Below are positions 1 to 7,874 of a stretch of 18,364 nucleotides of DNA, piece by piece (position 1 is the first letter of the stretch; the number at the start of each line of letters is the position of its first letter). The notes under the pieces were generated by a model. That model worked only from the letters and a program-made list of their open reading frames with translations, was not told the origin of the DNA and made no database searches. This DNA is from CAYUST01 sp964447535 (GTDB taxonomy: Bacteria > Patescibacteriota > Gracilibacteria > Absconditabacterales > Absconditicoccaceae): NCBI GenBank assembly GCA_964447535.1, contig CAYUST010000017.1:1-18364 (forward strand), in the 5' to 3' direction. The translations under genes were made by a program, and so were the position numbers.

Positions 1-218
1 TATTTGAGAAGAAACGATCATTTTTGGGTTTTGTGGCGGAAATACTCCATTGCAAGCAGTGCACCGACCCCCCCACCGAGTAAACAATAGTTGAGAAGAG
101 CTTTTTCGGAAATACGGGAGTGATTATTCCTTGCTTTTCGCTTGTCTATGCCAAAAATAATGAAGGTAAGTACATTTATAGCCAAAAAATAGAAGATAAT
201 ATAAGAAGTTTTCAACAT
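1..218 (-). CDS. DUF1294 family membrane protein, 3' end outside window
   Basis: Small membrane protein of unknown function. The start is ATG at 218-216, with an AAAGGAAAG Shine-Dalgarno-like stretch a few bases upstream. An N-terminal hydrophobic helix (about residues 5-22) is followed by the family's basic motif GIDKRKARNN, then RISEKALL, a glycine-rich GGGVGALLAM segment and the closing FRHKTQK signature. The codon at 20-18 is TGA. Read as Gly, the protein continues G-S-F-L-L-K off the window edge, matching the HKT-x-K-x-SF ending usual for DUF1294, so the gene does not stop here. Known DUF1294 proteins are about 80-130 residues, so only a short piece is missing. It lies downstream of, and on the same strand as, the yceD-like gene, 73 bases away. 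Family call is from motif recognition only. Confidence 0.8.
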
Positions 219-291
219 TCCTTCTTTCCTTTATAATATATATTTAAAAAAAGAGAAAAAGATAATAACAGTAATAAGCTGTGATGAAATG

Positions 292-849
292 TTAAGATTT
301 TTTCCAAATTACAGATCATCAGCCAATTTCACTAGAGGTATCATCATCCAAGGAAGCAACAATTTTTGCACAATCTGGACAATGGTTGACAACATGGTCA
401 CAGAACTTGATTGCATGAATAATAGGATCATGTAGGTCTATAGAAGATTCATTGGTATTGATGATACAATGTTCATTTTCTTCTCCAATAAAGTCTTCTT
501 CACCAGAAGGAATAACTCCTTTGAGCACAAGTTCCTCAATATACACCTCTTCAGTATATTCCTTGGTACATCTATCACATTCTTTGTGGACGGTCGCTTT
601 GATGTCTGTAAGTGTTACTAAAACACTTGAATCATTGAGTCACATAAGTCTGACTGTTGCTGAAATACCCTCATCTGAAGTCTTAATTTCCTTAGAAAAT
701 TTCTTTTCGAGGTGAACAGCGTCCTTACTTCAGGTGTTTTTGAGAAGGTCAGCAATTTTGATTACAAAATTTGTATCCTGCATTGTAGCTTTATCCCATA
801 GATCATAAAAAAGTGACTCCTCTATACTCAAAAAAGAAGAAAAATCCAT
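292..849 (-). CDS. yceD: YceD/DUF177 family protein (ribosomal RNA accumulation)
   Basis: 185 residues, usual length for DUF177/YceD, a family linked in other bacteria to accumulation of 23S rRNA and often placed next to rpmF. The middle carries the typical ECDRCTKEY motif (Cys pair). The C-terminal part has the family pattern IDLHDPIIHAIKF followed by a second Cys pair in HCPDC. Four in-frame TGA codons are read as Gly (732-730, 642-640, 321-319, 318-316); the last two give a GGG run just before the end, and the true stop is TAA at 294-292. The start is taken as ATG 849-847, which lacks a clear SD. An in-frame GTG at 879-877, directly after a GGGGGAAGA stretch, is a possible alternative adding 10 residues. 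No rpmF is seen beside it. It diverges from tilS. Confidence 0.8.
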
Positions 850-987
850 CGAAGCTCAAATATTCTTGTTTTGATTCACTCTTCCCCCGCAATAACAAAA
901 TTTGTATTCCCCCTCCAAATGTATATATTCTCTTTCTTCATCGCCTTGTGTTTATATATGTTGCCTACACAGATTAGTTATAAATGA

Positions 988-2151
988 ATGGAGTATGTTC
1001 TTTCTCTTTCTGAAAGAAGTATTTTGTTAGACTTATTTACCAAAGACACCCTACCTGTATATATTGCTGTATCAGGAGGCCCAGATAGTATGTGCCTAGC
1101 ACAACTTATTTTTGATACTTTTTTTACAAACAGTCTAGACATGTCTAGGATTGTCATCCTATACCTTGATCATAGAACAGGGAATATGCCGGAGTTATAT
1201 TCTTGGTTTACTACCTATTTCTCGTGAATCAATATGATTGGATGTTCGCTACTACCTGGGAATGGTGGTACTGAAACAAACCGAAGGAAAATGAGAAAAC
1301 AATTTTTTGAAAACCATCTCAATCGTACAGGTGGAGTTTTGTGTACTGGTCATACCCTCACGGATCGTATTGAAACTACGTTCCTCAATCTAGAGCGTTG
1401 ATGTCGCCTAAGATGATTTCTCAATATGCATCTCATGAGCAAACATAATACCTACACACATATCCGCCCCTTACTTACCCTCCCAAAATATCTTACTCAA
1501 AACTATTGTGATACACACTCCATTCCCTATCGAATTGATCCTTCGAATAAGCAACCAGCACTTACAAGAAGAAATTTCTTAAGATCATATTTTCAAACAG
1601 AATATCTTCCTTCATCTGTCGTTCAGCAACGACAAAATATCTATTCCTTGGGTGAGCAAATTCTCTCTTCTTTCACTCCTCTTTTTGAACCAATAATTAT
1701 TTCTACACCACATGAAAATATCGTTTGATTCAAAACTCAACTTCCAAAGAATAGACAAGAGTTGTCATGTCTACTGTCTAGACAGAAATTATACAATTGA
1801 GTTACTCAAGCCTTTTTGGATGAGTTATTCACTTTTCTTACCACTGCAAAAGTCGGCTATCGCTATGTACGTGGAACATGGATCTGCCTAGCCAAAAAAC
1901 AACTCTATTTCTTCCCAGCAACCAGTAAAACTCCTTTTTGGAAGAGAGATACAACACTTCCTGTATGAGTATTTTCACCCAAAGAGTCTAGACTCCCTCA
2001 GCCGTGAGATCGTTATCACGGCAAGCTCTTTTCAAAACGATTGAGTAAAAAGGGTGTTCCGTTTTTTATAAGGCCGTTTGTACACGTGATTACTCACAGA
2101 GGAAATATTGTGAGTTTTAATTTTCCAAAGGAATTTTCTCAAAAAGTATAG
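988..2151 (+). CDS. tilS: tRNA(Ile)-lysidine synthase TilS
   Basis: 387 residues, usual length for TilS, the ATP-dependent enzyme that changes C34 of the tRNA-Ile (CAU) anticodon to lysidine so that it reads AUA. The N-terminal PP-loop ATP site is SGGPDS at residues 29-34. The second family block, with H-T-L-T-D-R-I-E-T-T, follows at about 130-140 and continues as LNLERGCRLRGF. RRNFLRSYF corresponds to the conserved RRN-x-(I/L)-R segment. Seven TGA codons are read as Gly, including both in ERGCRLRG (1399, 1414); read as stops they would break the gene into fragments. It ends with TAG. No SD is visible before the ATG at 988. The gene contains three copies of the palindrome GTCTAGAC. Function is confident from motifs. 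Confidence 0.92.
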
Positions 2152-2206
2152 TATAAATTTGTCAATTATTTACTTCATAAATAGATATAAATTGAACCTT
2201 CAAAAT

Positions 2207-2235
2207 TTGACGTAGAGGTGAGTTTTCCCTATACT
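2207..2235 (+). promoter_or_regulatory. sigma70-type promoter before the pilin-like operon
   Basis: TTGACG at 2207-2212 and TATACT at 2230-2235 are separated by 17 bases, close to consensus. The expected start point (about 2242) lies only some 10 bases before the ATG at 2252 and inside the AGGAGG at 2238-2243, so the transcript would be almost leaderless. Position and spacing are seen directly; activity is inferred. Confidence 0.55.
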
Positions 2236-2251
2236 TGAGGAGGTTTTATAT

Positions 2252-2452
2252 ATGCGAAGTGATATGGCAGAACAATTTCTTTCGGCGGGTCGTCCCAAAA
2301 GACTCTCTACCCGTGAATATCAGCGCTATATGAGTCAATTACGTACCGCATACGCGGGTGTTAAGAAACGCCAAAAGGCACTACAAACTCTAGAGCAGAA
2401 AGAGAAAAAACAAGCAGACGAAGAACTTCAACAACATTTATTATCACTTTAA
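2252..2452 (+). CDS. small charged hypothetical protein, first gene of pilin-like operon
   Basis: 66 residues, no family recognised. The start ATG has a perfect AGGAGG (2238-2243) at 8 bases, the best SD in the window, and the stop is TAA. After a short N-terminus (MAEQFLSAGRPKRLSTREYQ) the rest is rich in Lys, Gln and Glu and probably forms one long helix or coiled coil (about residues 26-64). There is no signal peptide or membrane segment, so it is likely cytoplasmic. It is six bases upstream of the next gene and followed by two pilin-like genes, suggesting one transcript. It contains no TGA. A role as a regulator or accessory factor of the surface operon is possible but is only inferred from position. 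Confidence 0.7.
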   Translation: MRSDMAEQFLSAGRPKRLSTREYQRYMSQLRTAYAGVKKRQKALQTLEQKEKKQADEELQQHLLSL

Positions 2453-2458
2453 TACCCT

Positions 2459-2866
2459 ATGGATCTCACAGCAGCATTACTTACTCTCCCTCAGGATGTC
2501 CAAGAAACAGCAAAAGCATATTCTATTCCTGTTGAGTTTATTGAAAAAATGCCAGATATAATTACCCTGATTTTGCGTTCACAATCACTCAGTTCTCACG
2601 AGGAAAAGCAGAATTGGTTTAATTTATTACCCTTGATGAATGAACAACAGTTAGCCAAACTGAATGGAATTTTAACCAAAGAACAAGAAAAATTGCAGGA
2701 AATAGAGCAGAAGTACAATCAAAAGAAAACAGACATTGAGAAGAAGTATATACAACAACGAGATAATGAGTGATATTTGGATGTGACTCAAGGTATCAAA
2801 AAACAGGAGGCAGCAACCAAAGAAAAAGAAGAAGCAGAGGCAGATGCCTTACTCCAAAATCTTTAA
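2459..2866 (+). CDS. coiled-coil hypothetical protein, second gene of pilin-like operon
   Basis: 135 residues when the TGA at 2771-2773 is read as Gly; otherwise it would end at 104 residues in mid-helix. The N-terminal half (residues 1-60) looks globular and helical, with several Leu-rich segments (LTLPQDVQETA, FIEKMPDIITLIL). From about residue 60 to the end it is a continuous Lys/Glu/Gln-rich heptad-like stretch ending at TAA, a likely coiled coil. No signal peptide or membrane segment is seen. It follows the 66-residue gene by 6 bases and precedes the pilin-like gene by 18. Proteins of this build are found beside T4SS-pilin-like genes in CPR genomes as far as I recall, but I cannot name a family. 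Function is unknown. Confidence 0.75.
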
Positions 2867-2884
2867 TTATTTATTGAGTTTCGA

Positions 2885-3331
2885 ATGCGTTATTTACTTT
2901 TGAGCCTTTTCTTCCTAGTTGGGTTGACGCTGTCTACTTCTGTCTTGGCAGCTAATGATTGGCTCAAAAATGCCTATGATCAGTCACATAATAATCAAGC
3001 GGACCCATACTCTGCTGACGCAGAGGCAAGTGATTTATTTTATACAACCAATAGTGGTATTATAAGTGATGCACTTGGTATCAAAGAAAATGATTCAATC
3101 TTGGTGAGGTTCGCAAGGTTTTTGTTGAGACTGGTAGTGATTTTGGCTATTCCTATGATTATCATTACAGGACTCAAAGTGATTTGGTCGAGAGGAGATG
3201 AGGGGAAAATGAAAGATGCACTCAAACAGATAGGCTATGTGACTATTGGTATATTATTAGCCCTTGCTAGTGTGATGATCATCTTCTTGGTCACTGCACT
3301 GACGCGTAGTAGTCTCAATTTCTTTGATTAG
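2885..3331 (+). CDS. TrbC/VirB2-like (T4SS pilin-type) small membrane protein
   Basis: 148 residues. A signal peptide (residues 1-22, ending S-V-L-A before A-N-D-W) is followed by a polar exported segment of about 50 residues. Two membrane helices (about 79-100 and 115-138) are joined by a short charged loop with WSRGDEGKMKDALKQ. This build, signal peptide plus two closely spaced helices with a basic/acidic loop, is that of TrbC/VirB2-type pilins and of the 'T4SS pilin' family common in CPR bacteria. The loop and second helix resemble the C-terminus of the next gene (RGD followed by Lys and a Y-x-x-I-G-I pattern), so the two appear to be paralogues. It contains no TGA and the stop is TAG. The pilin family call rests on architecture, not on a database match. 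Confidence 0.75.
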   Translation: MRYLLLSLFFLVGLTLSTSVLAANDWLKNAYDQSHNNQADPYSADAEASDLFYTTNSGIISDALGIKENDSILVRFARFLLRLVVILAIPMIIITGLKVIWSRGDEGKMKDALKQIGYVTIGILLALASVMIIFLVTALTRSSLNFFD

Positions 3332-3355
3332 AGTATTTAGTAGTTAGCTTACGTA

Positions 3356-4678
3356 ATGAAACTTTGGATTGTCTGAATTCTCTCTTTGGTAAGCTCCCTC
3401 TCAGTTGCTTCCGCAAGTAACGCGCCGGTATATACAGGTCCTACCCTTTTTTATATAGAACAAGCACAGGTATACACTGCAGATTTGGCTGCATTTGGTG
3501 GACTTTGGGATGATGTTACTCCTGTGTCTCAACTTTTCTTTAACTTATTTTGGTACACCCCCTATTCGGGATTGACTATTTTGGGGCCTGTCCAAGGTTC
3601 CCACGCGCTCTGATTCTACCCACCACAACTTGTACCTACTCCTTTCGGTGGAACAGGGAGATTTATTGTCCTGGATGAAGAACTCAACAAGACACTGGTG
3701 AAATTTGCTTATTGTCTGTATGGTGCTGGTGGTATACCCCAAAATGATATAGATTGTGATGGGATCACTGATGATCAGGACCCAGATGATGATAACGACG
3801 GTATAGAGGATGGACAAGACCCCAATCCTGGCGGGGGAGGAGCTTCCAACGGAGGTGGTTCTACGGCATGAACAGCAACAGCATGAACAGCAACGGCTTG
3901 AACAGCGACAGCAGGCACAGCAACGGCTTGAACCGCAACTGCTGGAACAGCGACAGCATGAACAGCAACGGCATGAACTGCGACAGCGTGAACCGCGACA
4001 GCTGGAACGGCAACGGCAGGCACAGCAACGGCATGAACAGCAACAGCGTGAACGGCAACGGCATGAACAGCGACAGCGTGAACCGCAACTGCTGGAACAG
4101 CGACAGCATGAACGGCTACGGCATGAACCGCGACTGCTGGAACGGCTACAGCATGAACTGCAACAGCATGAACCGCGACAGCAGGTACAGCGACAGCATG
4201 AACGGCAACTGCTGGAACAGCGACGGCATGAACTGCGACAGCAGGTACAGCAACGGCTTGAACGGCAACAGCATGAACCGCGACAGCATGAACCCCCACA
4301 GCGTGAGGCACAGCAACGGCTGGAAATCCTACAGCTGGTGCCACTAATGGTACAGACAAAAATAGAGGAGATCTGAGAATTGAAATCCCCCACGAGTGGA
4401 AGAGGGATATTGTTACCAATACCGATATTTTGACTCCATCACCAAATGACCAAAGTTTCTTCAATATCTTTAGGTTGATCAATGAGTGGTTGTGGATTAT
4501 TATTGGACTCGTAGCATTTATTGTTCTGTTGTATGGTTGATTCCTTTTGATGACCTCAAGAGGAGATGCTAAAGCACTCAAAACAGCACAAGATTTGATA
4601 CTCTATGCGGTAATTGGTATTGGTATAGCGATCGTAGCATATGTGTTTGTAAATGTTCTCGTGAACCTCTTTTCATAG
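3356..4678 (+). CDS. large surface protein: Asp-rich Ca-binding stretch, 29 x GTATA repeats, pilin-like membrane tail
   Basis: 440 residues, readable only with UGA as Gly: 24 TGA codons, 20 of them within the repeat. Order: signal peptide (1-22), whose residue 7 is TGA; a globular exported part (23-130); an Asp-rich segment at 131-158 with DIDCDGITDDQD and DDDNDGIEDGQD, like thrombospondin type 3 calcium-binding repeats; a Gly/Ser linker; 29 tandem Gly-Thr-Ala-Thr-Ala units (172-316, unit 29 is GTPTA); a polar stretch; and two membrane helices (about 378-398 and 415-437) around a TSRGDAKALK loop that resembles the upstream 148-residue protein. The stop is TAG. The repeat is probably an extended, low-complexity stalk lifting the N-terminal part away from the membrane. 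It is likely co-transcribed with the three genes before it. A structural or adhesion role is inferred. Confidence 0.85.
3869..4321 (+). repeat. 15-bp tandem repeat encoding Gly-Thr-Ala-Thr-Ala, UGA-rich
   Basis: There are 29 back-to-back 15-bp units from 3869 to 4303, then one extra TGA and a further unit at 4307-4321. Each unit is Gly-ACN-GCN-ACN-GCN. The Gly codon is TGA in 20 of the 29 units and GGA, GGC or GGT in the other 9. Thr appears as ACA, ACC, ACG and ACT, and Ala as GCA, GCG and GCT, so the DNA varies while the peptide is kept. The same stretch is open in two other frames and on the minus strand, which creates large false ORFs. Confidence 0.95.
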
Positions 4679-4777
4679 TTACTATTTTTCTAAAATATTC
4701 TTAAAATATTCTGTAGAAATTCTTTGTTATTTCTTCTTCTTTTCTTGTAGTCTCTCTATTTACTTACGGAGTAGATT

Positions 4778-6316
4778 ATGAGCGTTTGTATCAAAACTTT
4801 TGCACCGTGGTGACTACAGTGATACGAACTCACAGTTGAGGCGGATCAGAGTAATGGACTCCCAAAAATTGAAATTATTGGATTACCTGACTTGGCTATC
4901 AAAGAAGCCAAAGAGAGGATTAGATCTACCTTCAAAAACTGTTGTTTATCTCTCCCTCCTCGCAGACTAGTAGTCAACCTTGCGCCCAGTGAGATGAAAA
5001 AAATTGGAACGAGATATGATTTACCCATTGCGGTTGCACTCCTTCATTTGGTGAGAGAAGAAACCACACATCACACAGGTTTTGGTGATTGGTTATTCTT
5101 TGGCGAATTAGGATTAGAGTGAACTATCAAATATGTCGCAGGACTACTCCCATCGTTGATTAGTGCCAAGAAACAAGGATATACGCATTTCGTCGTACCC
5201 CAAGAAAACATCCATGAACTTGTTTATATTCCAGATATTACTCTCTTTCCTGTTGCTCACTTTCAACAGATCATAGACCATTGTACTTCTCTTTCCAAAC
5301 TTCAACCACAACCTGTACAATCTCCAGATCATCTTATTAGCTCTTCATTAGCTTCCAATGAGGACTTTCATGCCATCTCGGGACACTTGGTAGCCAAAAG
5401 AGCACTCACCATTGCTGCGGCAGGTATGCACAATATCCTGCTTGTTGGACCACCAGGAAGTGGTAAATCACTGTTGGCCAAGGCACTACCTGGTCTCTTG
5501 CCACCACTTACCTTTCCACAAATTTTGGAAATAAGTCAGATATACTCGGTCGCATGACTGCTTTCCCAAGAACATCCACTGATTACCAAAAGGCCTTTCA
5601 GAAGTGTCCATCACACAGCCTCCAAAGTGGCAATCGTGGGAGGGGGACAATACCTTGTGCCGGGGGAGGTAAGTTTAGCTCATTTGGGAGTACTGTTTTT
5701 TGATGAGCTGCCAGAATTCCCGAGAGAAGTGCTCGAAGTATTGAGACAACCCCTCGAAGATAAATCTATCGTCATATCCCGTGCTCATGGCTCTGTCACC
5801 TATCCTGCACAAGTGATGTTTGTAGCAGCTATGAACCCATGTCGCTGTGGGTATTACAAGGATAGAGAGAAACCATGCGTGTGTTCACTCAATGATATCA
5901 AAAACTATCAACAGAGAATTTCCTGACCTTTGCTTGATAGGTTTGATCTCATCGTAGAAATTCCCAGACAGTCTATCGATACTATTCTAGATCCCCAAAC
6001 AACCACTTCCTCTCCCAACTTCCAAGAGATGATTCTCAACTGTCGACAAGAGCAATCAAAAAGATTTGCAGGCACATCAATTAGCACCAATGCAACTATT
6101 CCCGCCAAACATATTACATCCTATATCCCTTTAACACCAGAAGCAAAACAATTTATCAGTGAGTATGTGTCATTGTATCATCTCTCCCCGAGAGTTGCTC
6201 ATAAACTTATCAAAGTTGCAAGAACTATAGCCGATATTGATGCTTGTCCAATTGTGTCTAGACAGCATCTTGCGGAGGCTACCCAATATAGAGCGAAAAG
6301 CTTATTTGTAGGCTAA
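4778..6316 (+). CDS. comM: Mg-chelatase-like AAA+ ATPase, ComM/YifB family
   Basis: 512 residues, normal length for ComM/YifB, a hexameric AAA+ helicase that promotes branch migration when incoming DNA recombines after natural transformation. The start ATG has GGAG about 8 bases upstream. The N-terminal domain has GLPDLAIKEAKERI and NLAPSEMKK typical of the family. Walker A is GPPGSGKS at 224-231; Walker B and sensor follow in GVLFFDELPEF. The MNPCRCGYYKD segment with further Cys residues is the family's Cys cluster, and RISGPLLDRFD lies at 380-390. Five TGA codons (4811, 4820, 5120, 5555, 5924) are read as Gly; the one at 5924 is the invariant Gly of SGPLLDR. The stop is TAA. comF is in the same window, so an uptake function is consistent. 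Confidence 0.93.
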
Positions 6317-6385
6317 TATATCTATTGTAAAATTTTTGTAAATTTATTAGACACCCCTATTTTCTTTTCGAAATGTCTTGCTAGT

Positions 6386-6403
6386 TATAGGTTTTTTCCT
6401 ATA
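6386..6403. other. short hairpin upstream of nucleotidyltransferase gene
   Basis: TATAGG (6386-6391) and CCTATA (6398-6403) flank a six-T loop, and two G-U pairs could extend the stem. No T-run follows the second arm, so it is not a convincing terminator for comM. Confidence 0.35.
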
Positions 6404-6436
6404 GTGACCGCCTCTTATTTTTTATATATAGTAGAG

Positions 6437-7333
6437 ATGAGTAATCTTACGTTATTAGTATTAGCAGCTTGAATGGGGTCTCGCTATGGGGGACTCAAAC
6501 AAATGGATGGTTTTGGTCCTCATGAGGAGTCACTACTTGAATACAGTGTCTATGATGCAATTCGTGCTGGTTTTGACAAAGTAGTGTTTGTTATTCGCGA
6601 ATATTTTGCTGATGAGTTTAAATCACGTATTGGTAATCGTATCGCACAGTCAGTAGAAGTCGTCTATGTCTACCAAGAAGCAGATACACTTCTCCCTCAA
6701 ATATATGCACCACTGCTTGCAGAACGTCAAAAGCCACGAGGTACTGCACACGCAGTACTCGTTACGAGGGAGGTAATAGATACTCCTTTTGCAGTCATCA
6801 ACGCAGATGATTTCTACGGAGCACACGCATATCAACAAATTGCAACTTTTTTGAGTAGCCCACATCCAGAACGCATCGCGTTGGTAGGATATACTTTACG
6901 CAATACTATTTCCCCTTTTGGTTCGGTAAATAGAGGAGTATGTGCCACACACAACGGCGTTTTGGATCATATAGTTGAACGTCTCAAGATCAAAAAAAAT
7001 GAACAAGGGGTGTTAGAAGATGAAACAGGAACAACCTTTACCTGAGACGAGGTTGTATCAATGAACTTTTGGTGATTCTATCCAGAGTTTTTCGCAGCCG
7101 CCGAGCAATGATTTGTAGAATTTCTTTCTACGTATGATCCGAACAAGTGAGGCGAATACTTTATTCCTCTCGTTGTAGATCAACTTATTACCCAACACCA
7201 AGCATCGTGTGCAGTATACAAAAGTGAAGATTTCCGATGTGGAGTTACTAATCCCGAAGATAAACCTTTCGTTCAATCACATATTGCAGGACTCGTAGCA
7301 GCAGGAAACTATCCAGAAAAACTACGAGCATAG
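6437..7333 (+). CDS. NTP_transferase family nucleotidyltransferase (sugar-nucleotide type)
   Basis: 298 residues. The N-terminus LTLLVLAAGMGSRYGGLKQ is the nucleotide-binding signature of sugar-phosphate nucleotidyltransferases, with the Gly at codon 12 written TGA (6470). It is followed by E-Y-S-V-Y-D-A-I-R-A-G-F and VVFVI, and by INADDFYG, the metal-binding Asp pair, near residue 118. KSEDFRCGVTNPED in the C-terminal part fits the roughly 300-residue 'nucleotidyltransferase family protein' group, whose sugar substrate is usually unassigned. Five TGA codons are read as Gly (6470, 7043, 7073, 7109, 7148). The stop is TAG. The ATG at 6437 gives the normal short N-terminus before the signature. 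It probably activates a sugar phosphate for envelope glycans; a glycosyltransferase and murG lie downstream. The exact substrate cannot be read from the sequence. Confidence 0.85.
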
Positions 7334-7364
7334 CGTGATTTCTTTTCACCAACTGATAAATCCA

Positions 7365-7392
7365 TTGAAAACAGCATATATTTACCTATACA
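7365..7392 (+). promoter_or_regulatory. likely promoter of tRNA-Cys
   Basis: TTGAAA (7365-7370) and TATACA (7387-7392) are 16 bases apart, and the tRNA begins 10 bases after the -10 element. This fits a start point just before the mature 5' end. Confidence 0.45.
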
Positions 7393-7401
7393 CTGAGTCA
7401 C

Positions 7402-7476
7402 GGCATCGTGGCAGAGTGGTCCAATGCAGGAGCCTGCAAAGCTTTACAACCGTGGGTTCGAATCCCACCGATGCCT
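7402..7476 (+). tRNA. tRNA-Cys (anticodon GCA)
   Basis: A cloverleaf can be drawn by hand. The acceptor 5' strand GGCATCG (7402-7408) pairs with CGATGCC (7469-7475). The anticodon loop CTGCAAA (7434-7440) has anticodon GCA at 7436-7438. The T arm GTGGG-TTCGAAT-CCCAC sits just before the acceptor 3' strand. The discriminator is T (7476), the U73 identity base of tRNA-Cys. CCA is not encoded. The 3' end (TCCCACCGATGCC) is copied three more times downstream. The anticodon stem includes two G-U pairs. Confidence 0.9.
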
Positions 7477-7726
7477 TTTCCTTTGAAAAAGTAAGAAGAG
7501 AAATAAAGAAAAGATCCTTATTTACTATAGTTGCCTTGGGACCGAGGTCCCACCGATGCCTTTTCCTTTGAAAAAGTAAGAAGAGAAATAAAGAAAAGAT
7601 CCTTATTTACTATAGTTGCCTTGGGACCGAGGTCCCACCGATGCCTTTCCTTGAATAAGAAATCATTATACGATACGAATACTCCCTTATTTGTTACGGT
7701 TCCTGGGACCTTGTCCCACCGATGCC
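7476..7726 (+). repeat. tandem repeat units carrying the tRNA-Cys 3' end
   Basis: Units 7476-7560 and 7561-7645 are identical 85-bp copies; a diverged third unit of 81 bp spans 7646-7726. Each ends in TCCCACCGATGCC, the T-stem and acceptor 3' strand of the tRNA-Cys just upstream (7463-7475). In each unit the T loop is replaced by a tighter hairpin: TGGGAC-CGAG-GTCCCA in the first two and TGGGAC-CTT-GTCCCA in the third. No 5' tRNA half is present, so these are not tRNA genes. Short ORFs across the array are not credible proteins. Confidence 0.9.
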
Positions 7727-7756
7727 TGTACCAAATTTACAAAGCAACAAATAACC

Positions 7757-7779
7757 AAAGCGCCGTAAGGTGTTTTTTT
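7757..7779 (+). terminator. Rho-independent terminator after the tRNA-Cys array
   Basis: AAAGCGCC (7757-7764), loop GTAA and GGTGTTT form an 8-bp stem with two G-U pairs, running into seven T residues (7773-7779). It would end transcripts that read through tRNA-Cys and the repeat units. Confidence 0.6.
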
Positions 7780-7833
7780 GTTTCCTCCCTTGCATATTTG
7801 AGGTACTATAGTATATTGATGTTCAGAAAAAAA

Positions 7834-7863
7834 TTGTCAAGGATTTTGATTTTATTCTTTATA
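7834..7863 (+). promoter_or_regulatory. likely promoter of the CNNM/CBS gene
   Basis: TTGTCA (7834-7839) and TTTATA (7858-7863) are separated by 18 bases. The expected start is within a few bases of the ATG at 7875, so the message would be leaderless or nearly so, and no SD is present. Confidence 0.4.
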
Positions 7864-7874
7864 GATATGTCTCT

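Noticed and set aside
452..715. Plus-strand 87-residue Ser-rich frame
   Set aside because: Antisense to the yceD-like gene, which has clear family motifs on the other strand.
3810..4376. Plus-strand 188-residue Gln/Arg/Glu/His-rich frame over the repeat
   Set aside because: Out of frame with the true gene; it would be the standard-code gene caller's choice, but third-base variation in the GTATA frame shows that frame is the selected one.
3545..4393. Minus-strand 282-residue Ser/Cys/Arg-rich open frame
   Set aside because: It is the antisense of the GTATA repeat; its open length comes from the 15-bp periodicity and it has no domain or sensible start.
3775..4581. Minus-strand 268-residue frame rich in Ala-Val (AVAVHAV repeats)
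   Set aside because: Also a shadow of the 15-bp repeat. The plus-strand frame has a signal peptide, Ca-binding-like segment and membrane helices, and varies synonymously.
4808..4822. UGA = Trp (Mycoplasma-type code) or selenocysteine
   Set aside because: TGG is used for Trp, sometimes directly before TGA (4808-4813). Conserved motifs require Gly at TGA, and about 85 sites without nearby recoding structures excludes selenocysteine.
7464..7726. CRISPR array
   Set aside because: The 85-bp units include identical 'spacers' and the shared core is the tRNA-Cys 3' end; no cas gene is in the window.
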